A DNA stretch of 31,313 nt. It comes from JALOOE01 sp964423545 (lineage in GTDB: Bacteria; Chloroflexota; Anaerolineae; CG2-30-64-16). The stretch spans positions 1 through 31,313 of the forward strand of contig CAYRFV010000028.1 of NCBI GenBank assembly GCA_964423545.1, in the 5' to 3' direction. A program made the position numbers and the translations under genes. The notes under the pieces were generated by a model. It was not told the DNA's origin. It did no database searches and worked only from the letters and a program-made list of their open reading frames with translations. This document shows, piece after piece, positions 25,099 through 31,313 of this stretch. Positions within the stretch are counted from its first letter, which is position 1. Every line of letters begins with the position of its first letter.

Positions 25099-26409
25099 AT
25101 GAGCACTTCCTCCCGCTTCGTGGCCCTTCGCCATCATGACTATCGGCTATTGTGGACCGGCCAGTTCATCTCCCTCATCGGCGCCCAGATGCAGATTGTG
25201 GCCATCAACTGGCACATCTATCAACTCCTACAGGGCGCCAGTTTCACCCGCGAGCTGTTTGGGCGTCAGATAACGCTGAGCAGCGAGGCCCTGGGACTGG
25301 GCGGCGTAGGCCTGGCGCGCATCGTCCCGATCGCCATCTTCGCCCTCGTGGGCGGCGCGTTGGCCGATATGCTGGATCGGCGCAAGCTGTTGATCTGGAC
25401 CACGTCGATCGCCGCAGTGTTCGCCGGTCTGCTGGCGCTAGTGAGCCTCACCGGTCGCGAGAGCGTGTGGGCGATCTACCTCTTGACGGCGGCCGGTGCG
25501 GCCACCGTCGCATTCTCAGGGCCGGCATTCCAGTCGCTCCTCCCCAACCTGGTGCCGCCGGAAGACCTGACCAATGCCATCGGTCTCAACTCGCTGATGC
25601 GGCAGGTCGGCACGATCGCCGGGCCGGCGTTGGCCGGTCTCCTGATGGCCGCGGTCGACATCGGCTGGGTGTATGCGGCCAATGCTATCTCGTTCATCGG
25701 CATCCTGGCAGCGCTGGCGGCCCTCCGCTACCGCGGCGCGGCCGCCAGCCGCAGCACCGGCTTCGGATGGAAGGCGATCGTCGAGGGATGGCGCTTCGTC
25801 CGCGGGGCACGCATCATCTGGGGAAGCATGCTGCTGGACTTTTTTGCCACGTTCTTCAGTTCGGCGACCACGCTCCTGCCCTTGGTGGCCGGCAATATAC
25901 TCGGCCTGGGAGCAGCAGGATACGGCGTCCTCTCCACCGCTAACGCGGTCGGCTCGCTGATGGCCGGGCTGGTCATCTCATTGCGCCGCGACGTCTACCG
26001 CCAGGGCGTGGTGCTGCTGGGCAGCGTTGCGCTCTACGGGCTGGCGACGGCCCTCTTCGGCCTGTCGGCCAACGTCCTGTTGAGCTATCTCTTCTTCGCC
26101 TTGATCGGCGCCAGCGACACCGTCTCCACGATCATCCGCCAGACCCTGCGCCAGATGATGACCCCTGACCGGCTGCGCGGCCGGATGACCGGCATCAACC
26201 AGATCTTCTTCATGGGCGGTCCGCAGTTGGGCGAATTGGAGGCCGGCTTCGTGGCATCGGTCTTCGGGGCGCCCTTCGCCATCGTCAGCGGGGGTGTCGC
26301 CACGATCGTCCTGACCGCCTACATTGCGTGGCGCTACCCCGGTCTGCGCCGTTACACGCGGGCCACCCTGGTCGAAGATCAGGCCCGCCTCGCTCAGGTC
26401 GCGCCCTGA
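25099..26409 (+). CDS. MFS transporter, EntS-like (MFS_3) exporter
   Basis: A 436-residue major facilitator with about twelve membrane helices. The N-terminus FVALRHHDYRLLWTGQFISL and the first cytoplasmic loop GGALADMLDRRKLLIW are typical of the MFS_3 group, which includes the enterobactin exporter EntS. The second half has a related loop, MMTPDRLRGRMTGINQ. The substrate is unknown; exporters of this group move siderophores, macrolides and other hydrophobic compounds. I place the start at ATG 25099. The frame is open back to a TTG at 25042, but that part lies in the GC-rich inverted repeat. A GGAG is only two bases before the ATG, so the initiation site is not certain. It is followed by the NnrS-like gene after 98 bases, which has its own promoter. 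Confidence 0.88.
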   Translation: MSTSSRFVALRHHDYRLLWTGQFISLIGAQMQIVAINWHIYQLLQGASFTRELFGRQITLSSEALGLGGVGLARIVPIAIFALVGGALADMLDRRKLLIWTTSIAAVFAGLLALVSLTGRESVWAIYLLTAAGAATVAFSGPAFQSLLPNLVPPEDLTNAIGLNSLMRQVGTIAGPALAGLLMAAVDIGWVYAANAISFIGILAALAALRYRGAAASRSTGFGWKAIVEGWRFVRGARIIWGSMLLDFFATFFSSATTLLPLVAGNILGLGAAGYGVLSTANAVGSLMAGLVISLRRDVYRQGVVLLGSVALYGLATALFGLSANVLLSYLFFALIGASDTVSTIIRQTLRQMMTPDRLRGRMTGINQIFFMGGPQLGELEAGFVASVFGAPFAIVSGGVATIVLTAYIAWRYPGLRRYTRATLVEDQARLAQVAP

Positions 26410-26449
26410 GCCGATGCACCCCGGCCGACGAGTCGTGAGATAAAAGTCC

Positions 26450-26478
26450 CTGACAGATGGCGTCCTTCCGGCTATGCT
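26450..26478 (+). promoter_or_regulatory. Sigma-70-type promoter of the NnrS-like gene
   Basis: CTGACA (26450-26455) and TATGCT (26473-26478) are separated by exactly 17 bases. Transcription would begin near 26485, which excludes the ATG at 26457 as the start of the next gene and supports the TTG at 26508. Confidence 0.6.
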
Positions 26479-26507
26479 GCACGAAATCGAAGGGGGAGGT
26501 CTGCTCC

Positions 26508-27611
26508 TTGTTATCGCGTCTTCGCTACCCACTGCTCCTCATCGCGCTGCTGACGCTGCTCGCCGCGACCTGGGCCGGGCTGCTGCGCATCGGCTGGCTG
26601 CTGCCGGCTTCGAGCGGCCTGGCCGCAGCACACGGGCCATTGATGGTTTCCGGCTTCCTCGGAACATTGATCGGACTGGAGCGCGCGGTGGCGCTGGCTG
26701 CGTTGGGCCGGCGCTGGGTCTACGTCGCGCCCGCGCTCTCCGGCCTTGGGGCCCTGACCAGCCTCTTCGGACTGCCGATCGGCCCGGTGCTTTTATCTGC
26801 TGGCAGCATCGCGCTGGTTGCGGTGTTCGGCGAGATCATCCGCCGCCAGCCCGCGGCCTTCACCTACACCATGGGGGTCGGCGCCCTGCTCTGGGCCGCG
26901 GGCAACGTCCTGTGGCTGGCCGGCCGGCCGATCTTCCTCGTGGTGTGGTGGTGGGCCGGCTATCTCGTGCTCACCATCGCGGGCGAACGACTGGAGATGG
27001 CGCGGCTCGTGCGCTTGCCGCGCTGGGCGATGGGACTCTTCCTGGCCTGCACCCTCCTGTTCGTCGCCGGCTTGCTCCTGCTCACGTTCACGGCGCCGGC
27101 CGGCGCCGGGCCTCAGGTCGTGGGGTTGGCGTTTCTGCTGCTGGCCCTCTGGCTGTTCCGCTTCGACCTGGCGCGCAAGACGGTGCGGCGCACCGGACTG
27201 ACACGCTTCATTGCTGCCAATCTCCTGATCGGGTACGGCTGGCTGGCCGTGAGCGGCATCCTGCTGCTGCGCTTCGGCCTTGTGGCCGCTGGCCCGATCT
27301 ACGATGCCCAACTACACACCCTCTTCCTTGGTTTCGCCTTCGGAATGATCTTCGGCCACGCGCCTGTGATCTTTCCGGCCGTGTTGGGCCGACCGATCCA
27401 CTACGGAGCGCACTTCTACGGGCATGTGATCCTGCTGAACGCCTCGCTGGTTCTGCGGGTGGCGGCGGACCTGGCGGCTTTGCCTGAGCTGCGGCGATGG
27501 AGTGGGATGCTCAACGGCTTCGCAGTGCTGCTCTTCCTGGTGGTCACGGCGCTCTCCCTGCGCGGCCATGCGCAGGCATCCTCGCAGCCCCCCTCACCGC
27601 CACGCGATTGA
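26508..27611 (+). CDS. Polytopic membrane protein, NnrS-like candidate
   Basis: A 367-residue protein with about twelve hydrophobic helices. Conserved-looking elements are AAAHGPLMVSGFLGTLIGLE near residue 40, and AQLHTLFLGFAFGMIFGHAP followed by VIFPAVLGRPIHYGAHFYGH near the C-terminus. These include several membrane histidines that could bind heme or metal. NnrS proteins are heme- and copper-containing membrane proteins linked to nitric oxide tolerance and often sit near nitrite and NO reductase genes; the helix-His pattern and location close to nirS suggest a relative. I cannot confirm membership. The start is a TTG at 26508, eight bases after AGGGGGAGG; an ATG at 26457 overlaps the promoter and adds a non-hydrophobic leader. 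Confidence 0.75.
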   Translation: MLSRLRYPLLLIALLTLLAATWAGLLRIGWLLPASSGLAAAHGPLMVSGFLGTLIGLERAVALAALGRRWVYVAPALSGLGALTSLFGLPIGPVLLSAGSIALVAVFGEIIRRQPAAFTYTMGVGALLWAAGNVLWLAGRPIFLVVWWWAGYLVLTIAGERLEMARLVRLPRWAMGLFLACTLLFVAGLLLLTFTAPAGAGPQVVGLAFLLLALWLFRFDLARKTVRRTGLTRFIAANLLIGYGWLAVSGILLLRFGLVAAGPIYDAQLHTLFLGFAFGMIFGHAPVIFPAVLGRPIHYGAHFYGHVILLNASLVLRVAADLAALPELRRWSGMLNGFAVLLFLVVTALSLRGHAQASSQPPSPPRD

Positions 27612-27655
27612 GACCCTCGCGGCCTGCGCGGCCCCCTCAGGCCCCCTCCGGCGAT

Positions 27656-27684
27656 TTGACATGGGGCGCGAGCCGTGGTATCTT
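27656..27684 (+). promoter_or_regulatory. Promoter of the LacI-family regulator gene
   Basis: TTGACA (27656-27661) and TATCTT (27679-27684) have 17 bases between them, close to the sigma-70 consensus. The start point would fall near 27691, inside the operator dyad that follows, as expected for autorepression. Confidence 0.75.
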
Positions 27685-27689
27685 TCGGT

Positions 27690-27709
27690 TAGATCGTTCC
27701 AAAGATCGA
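27690..27709. promoter_or_regulatory. LacI-family operator, site 1
   Basis: TAGATCGTTCCAAAGATCGA is an imperfect dyad of the form TnGATCnTTnnAAnGATCnA. Together with the base before it, the 20-bp TTAGATCGTTCCAAAGATCG is identical to site 2 in front of the transporter operon. It overlaps the transcription start of the regulator gene. Confidence 0.8.
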
Positions 27710-27722
27710 TTCAGAGCCAGCC

Positions 27723-28811
27723 ATGCTCAGGATGCGCACTTCCCTACGCAAACCCAAACCGCCCAGACGGGTCACACTACAGGATGTAGCAGACCATGCC
27801 GGCGTTTCGCGCGCCACCGCCTCTCTGGTCGTGCGCGACAGCCCGCTCGTCACGGACGAGACTCGAGAGCGGGTGCTTGCGTCGATGACGGCGTTGGGTT
27901 ATGTCTACAATCGGGCTGCTGCCAGCCTGCGCAGCCGGCGATCACACGCCATTGGGCTGGTTGTTACAGACATCACCAATCCATTCTTTGCCCAGATGAC
28001 GATCGGCAGCGAAGCGGCCCTCGAGGAGGCCGACTACGCCGTGCTGCTCGGCAACACCTCTGATCGCCTGGCGAAGCAGGATGTCCTCCTGGAGGCCATG
28101 CACAGCTATGCAGTGGACGGAATCCTGCTGGCGCCTGCCACGGACACGACGATCGGGACGATCGAGCGCCTGCGCCAGTGGCGCCTCCCCTTTGTCCTGG
28201 TCGTTCGCTACCTGTTCGATGTGGAAGCGGATTACGTCGGCGCTGACAATCTGGCCGGCGCCGAGATGGCCGCCGAGCACCTGATGGCGCACGGACACCG
28301 GCGCATCGCCTTCGTGGGCGGCCCGGCCAACTCCTCAGCCCGTCGCGATCGCTCGCAGGGGCTCCGCAACGTTCTGGCGCGACACGGTCAACCGGTCGAT
28401 GAGTCCCTGTTCATCAACAGCCCCGTCACGCGCGACGGAGGCCGCCAGGCTATCTTCGACTTACTGGCAGCCGCCGATCCCCCCACGGCCGCCCTGTGTT
28501 ACAACGACATCGTGGCCTTCGGCGTCATGCTCGGCCTGCAGGCGACGGGCCGCAGGCCCGGCCGCGATTTCGACGTGGTCGGGTTCGACGACATCGAAGA
28601 AGCTGCGCTTTGGCAGCCCGCGCTGACCACGGTGGCGATCGACCCCCAGCGCATCGGCATCGAGGCGGCCCGGCTGCTCCTGGAGCGTATCGAGAACCCG
28701 GATGCGCCGCCCCAGCGCGTGATCCTGCCGCCGCGGCTGATCGTGCGCGAGTCGTGTGCGGCCTGCTCGAGGCTGGACCGGCTCGTCGAGCTCGTCGAGA
28801 CCGCAGCCTGA
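27723..28811 (+). CDS. LacI-family transcriptional regulator
   Basis: A 362-residue repressor. The N-terminal helix-turn-helix is VTLQDVADHAGVSRATASLV (about 17-36), followed by the hinge GYVYNRAAASLRSRRSHAIG. The periplasmic-binding-protein-like ligand domain contains VVTDITNPFFAQMTIGSEAA, DGILLAPATD, HRRIAFVGGPANSSARRDR and FDVVGFDDIEEAA; effectors of this family are usually sugars. The extra 15 residues before the HTH are basic. The next ATG, at 27732, is an alternative start and no strong ribosome-binding site separates them. It very likely represses itself and the downstream ABC operon through the two identical sites at 27690 and 28864. Confidence 0.94.
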   Translation: MLRMRTSLRKPKPPRRVTLQDVADHAGVSRATASLVVRDSPLVTDETRERVLASMTALGYVYNRAAASLRSRRSHAIGLVVTDITNPFFAQMTIGSEAALEEADYAVLLGNTSDRLAKQDVLLEAMHSYAVDGILLAPATDTTIGTIERLRQWRLPFVLVVRYLFDVEADYVGADNLAGAEMAAEHLMAHGHRRIAFVGGPANSSARRDRSQGLRNVLARHGQPVDESLFINSPVTRDGGRQAIFDLLAAADPPTAALCYNDIVAFGVMLGLQATGRRPGRDFDVVGFDDIEEAALWQPALTTVAIDPQRIGIEAARLLLERIENPDAPPQRVILPPRLIVRESCAACSRLDRLVELVETAA

Positions 28812-28863
28812 TTCGCCCTGACCGCGCTGCGGAACAACAGCCGCAGCGCCCGTGCATGAGGAT

Positions 28864-28883
28864 TAGATCGTTCCAAAGATCGC
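28864..28883. promoter_or_regulatory. LacI-family operator, site 2
   Basis: TAGATCGTTCCAAAGATCGC repeats the dyad found before the regulator gene (20 identical bases starting at 28863). It lies about 155 bases before the binding-protein ATG, in the leader of the transporter operon. The promoter elements around it could not be assigned with confidence. Confidence 0.8.
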
Positions 28884-29039
28884 TCCAGCGCATTCGGGAC
28901 CGCATACGGTAGTGATGCGCCGAGATCGGCATCGGCAGAGGAGGCGCTTCTGAGATAAGACCAGACGTGTGAAACATGGTTCGCACCAGCCACCGCCCGG
29001 CATCCTAACCATCATCTGGTTCACTAAGGAGGAACCGCA

Positions 29040-30479
29040 ATGAGCACCCGCAAACTGTCACGTCGCGAGATGCTGAAGCTGTCCGGCGCGTTTGCCGCCA
29101 CCGCCATGCTGGCGGCCTGCGCTCAGCCGGCGCCCGCCCCGGCTCCCGCCGCCAAGGCGGAACCAACCAAGGCCCCGGCGGCAGCGGCCACCACGGCGCC
29201 GCCTCAACCCAAGGCGGAGCCGACCAAGGCCGCCGCGCCGGCGGCTGCCGGCGCGCAGCGGGTCGAGCTGTGGACCGGCTTCGGCCAGGGCCGCATGGCC
29301 GACGCCGAGAACGGCGCCGTGAAGAAGTTCAACGAATCGCAGAACAAGTTTGCCGTCGAACACATCGTTGTGCCCTGGGGCGATCTGGTCAACAAGGTGC
29401 TAGCTTCCACCGCCGCCAAGAATCCGCCCGATGTCTACCGCGGCTGGGCCTGGGTGGTGGGTGACCACGCGCCCCTCGGCGGTCTGACCGACCTGACCCC
29501 CTTCATCAACGCGGACACGAGCTTCAAACCCGATGACTTCTGGCCTGGCACGCTCGAGCAGATGAAGTACCTCGGCAAGTACTACGGCGTCAGCATCTCC
29601 ACGATGGTGCAGATGCTGTACTACAACAAAGACCTGATGCAGGCCAAGGGCATCCCCACGGACAAGGTGCCGGACAACCTCGAGGACTGGGAGGCCATCG
29701 GCGAGAAGCTCTACGAGAAGCAGGGCAACAGCATCAGCCGCATCGGCTTCTGCCCCTGGATCCCATCCGCTGAGAACTGGCTGTGGTCTCCCACGCGCAA
29801 CATCCCTGTCTGGGATGCCGAGCAAGGCAAATGCACGGCCAACAACCCGCAGATGGTGGAGCTGCTCAACTGGCAGAAGGGGTATGCCAAGAAGTATGGC
29901 ACCGAAGCGCTCCAGGCTTTCTCGAGCAGCTACGGCGGCAACAACTATGGCCGCAACACGCCGGATGGCATCTACTATACCGGGAAGATCGGCGTCTGGG
30001 GGCTGGCCACCTGGCTCTACAACGACATGAAAGAATACGGCCCCAAGGTCAATTTCGGCGTCACCAAGATACCCTCGCCCAAGGGGGTCAAAGGCAAGCC
30101 TGGCCACTTGAATGCCAACTTGTATCTGATGCCGGCTGGCTCCAAGAACCCGGCCGGCGGCTTCGCGTTCGGCAACTTCATGAGCAGTGATCCATGGGTG
30201 GCCGTTAACAAAGCCGTGCCGGACTCCGTCACCCCCTCGCGGAAGAGCAACGCCAACAATCCGGAGGTCGAGAAGGCTGCGCCCTGGATCCCGCTGGCTC
30301 GCGAGATCATCGCCGATGCCTGGCCGATCCCAAGCATGCCGGCCTCCGGCGCCTACGGCCGGAACTTGGCGGACGCCCTCAATCGCGTGCTCTGGGACAA
30401 CGTGGATCCCCAGGTCGCGCTCGACGATGCCGTCAAGGCGACTCAGCTCCTTGTGGATAAGGCGCTGAAGAAGTCATAG
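29040..30479 (+). CDS. ABC sugar-type extracellular binding lipoprotein
   Basis: A 479-residue solute-binding protein of the CUT1 (family 1) class. Its leader has a twin-arginine-type motif SRREMLKLSG and a lipobox LAAC with Cys27, so it may be Tat-exported and then lipid-anchored. A low-complexity Ala/Pro/Lys/Thr linker to about residue 75 extends it from the membrane. The mature domain starts VELWTGFGQGRMADAENGAV, with LYYNKDLMQAKGIP and WEAIGEKLYEKQG typical of carbohydrate-binding members. The ligand is unknown, probably an oligosaccharide or glycoside. AAGGAGGAACCGCA before the ATG is an excellent ribosome-binding site. It is the first gene of the LacI-controlled operon. Confidence 0.93.
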   Translation: MSTRKLSRREMLKLSGAFAATAMLAACAQPAPAPAPAAKAEPTKAPAAAATTAPPQPKAEPTKAAAPAAAGAQRVELWTGFGQGRMADAENGAVKKFNESQNKFAVEHIVVPWGDLVNKVLASTAAKNPPDVYRGWAWVVGDHAPLGGLTDLTPFINADTSFKPDDFWPGTLEQMKYLGKYYGVSISTMVQMLYYNKDLMQAKGIPTDKVPDNLEDWEAIGEKLYEKQGNSISRIGFCPWIPSAENWLWSPTRNIPVWDAEQGKCTANNPQMVELLNWQKGYAKKYGTEALQAFSSSYGGNNYGRNTPDGIYYTGKIGVWGLATWLYNDMKEYGPKVNFGVTKIPSPKGVKGKPGHLNANLYLMPAGSKNPAGGFAFGNFMSSDPWVAVNKAVPDSVTPSRKSNANNPEVEKAAPWIPLAREIIADAWPIPSMPASGAYGRNLADALNRVLWDNVDPQVALDDAVKATQLLVDKALKKS

Positions 30480-30499
30480 CCTATCGGATCCACGCACGT

Positions 30500-30544
30500 C
30501 ACCGCTCCGGTTCGCCTCGTTCCGCCGGAGCAACCGGAGCGGTG
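30500..30544 (+). promoter_or_regulatory. Intercistronic stem-loop between binding protein and permease
   Basis: CACCGCTCCGGTT (30500-30512) pairs perfectly with AACCGGAGCGGTG (30532-30544) around a 19-base loop. There is no T run, so it is not a classical terminator. Such hairpins in sugar ABC operons (as between malE and malF) stabilise the upstream message or cause partial termination, giving more binding protein than permease. Confidence 0.65.
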
Positions 30545-30579
30545 CGATGGCGTGTCCTGCCGCAGAAGGAGAACTCCAC

Positions 30580-31313
30580 ATGGCGTCAGACTCACAGATA
30601 CAACGGCTCAGCCGTTCGCAACGGTTGACTGCCGGGCTGCATATTCGGGTGACGAGCCCGAAGACCCGCAACCTGCTGTGGGGCCTCTTTTTCATCTCGC
30701 CGTGGATCATAGGGTTTCTGGCCTTCATGGTTTACCCGATCCTGGGCTCGCTTTACTACAGCTTTACCAACTTCAACGTGCTGCGGTTCGAGTCGGAGTG
30801 GATCGGTCTGGCCAACTACCGTGAGATCTTCACCCAGGACCGGCTCTTCCGGCTTACACTCTCGAATACTTTCCGATACGCAGCCATGTTCATTTCGATT
30901 GCTACCATCCTGGACATCGTGGCCGCGTTTCTTCTGAGCCTGCGGGTGAAAGGTCTCGCGGTCTACCGCACCATGCTCTTCCTGCCCGTGATGACCCCGG
31001 CTGTCGCGGCGGCGATGACCTGGGTGTGGATTCTCAATCCCAAGCATGGACTGGTCAACGGCGCTCTGGCGGTGTTGGGCATCCAGGGCCCGCCCTGGCT
31101 GGCCTCGCCCCGCACCGCGCTGTTTTCGCTGGTGTTGGTGGCAGTATGGGCGAGCGGACGAGCGGTGCTGATCTACCTGGCAGGCATCCAGGACATCCCG
31201 GGCCACTTGTACGAGGCGGCTGAGATTGACGGCGCAAATCCGTGGCATCGCATGCGCCACATCACGCTGCCGCTGTTGACCCCGGTGATGCTCTTTAACG
31301 TGGTGACCATGCT
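30580..31313 (+). CDS. ABC sugar-type permease (MalF-like), 3' end cut off
   Basis: The frame starts at ATG 30580 after AAGGAG and stays open to the window end (244 residues seen). Membrane helices begin with WGLFFISPWIIGFLAFMVYP, then NTFRYAAMFISIATILDIVA and RTMLFLPVMTPAVAAAMTW. The EAA loop that contacts the ATPase is YEAAEIDGANPWHRMRHITL, characteristic of MalF/UgpA-type permeases. It is the second gene of the operon; a second permease (MalG type) would be expected just outside the window. An ATPase may be encoded elsewhere, as is common in this class. Confidence 0.93.
   Translation, partial: MASDSQIQRLSRSQRLTAGLHIRVTSPKTRNLLWGLFFISPWIIGFLAFMVYPILGSLYYSFTNFNVLRFESEWIGLANYREIFTQDRLFRLTLSNTFRYAAMFISIATILDIVAAFLLSLRVKGLAVYRTMLFLPVMTPAVAAAMTWVWILNPKHGLVNGALAVLGIQGPPWLASPRTALFSLVLVAVWASGRAVLIYLAGIQDIPGHLYEAAEIDGANPWHRMRHITLPLLTPVMLFNVVTM

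Noticed and set aside
28825..28848. Hairpin CGCTGCGG/CCGCAGCG after the LacI gene as terminator
   Set aside because: A perfect 8-bp stem but without a T tract; at best a weak pause or Rho-assisted site, so not listed as a terminator.

Overview
The window reads as a high-GC chromosomal piece from a member of the Chloroflexota (Anaerolineae/Caldilineae-like), probably a metagenome assembly because two 10-N scaffold gaps are present (16010-16019 and 24958-24967). The phylum guess is an inference from gene style: giant NB-ARC/TPR regulators with a SARP-type DNA-binding domain, WD40 arrays behind a pentapeptide-like stretch, lipid-anchored secreted proteins with Ala/Pro/Thr linkers, and LacI-controlled sugar ABC operons. 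No rRNA, tRNA or CRISPR array was seen.

Layout. 1-2014: 3' end of a WD40-repeat protein, cut by the window edge. 2119-5870 (minus): complete three-gene Fe(III)-type ABC uptake operon (binding lipoprotein, fused permease, ATPase). 5871-6651: no intact gene, but a terminator hairpin, the 3' stump of a membrane-protein gene and a 123-bp MITE-like inverted-repeat element. 6652-10098 (minus): CBS-pair protein, membrane-anchored di-heme cytochrome c, small membrane protein, Rid-family protein and cupin protein. 10185-13034 (plus): SARP/NB-ARC/TPR regulator, divergent from the cupin gene across a perfect 15-bp palindrome. 13079-16557 (minus): NAD(P)-binding epimerase-like protein, small zinc-ribbon protein, and a secreted three-domain protein containing an assembly gap. 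16558-19559: a graveyard with a decayed rhodanese gene and a broken SARP/AAA regulator.

19560-27611 is the metabolic core. On the minus strand lies ctaA-ctaB-ywiC-like (heme A and heme O synthesis). Divergent from it are a cytochrome cd1 nitrite reductase (nirS) with an extra N-terminal cytochrome c domain and a lipoprotein signal, an MFS exporter, and a polytopic membrane protein resembling the NnrS type. The shared ctaA/nirS intergenic region holds a nested array of CGTTTC/GAAACG motifs. Together this looks like a respiratory island joining nitrite reduction to heme-copper oxidase cofactor synthesis; genes for heme d1 synthesis are not in the window.

27690-31313: a LacI-family regulator followed by a sugar-type ABC operon (Tat-type lipoprotein binding protein, then a permease cut by the window end). 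The same 20-bp dyad occurs in front of the regulator gene and in front of the transporter operon, so the operator and its regulon can be read directly from the sequence.
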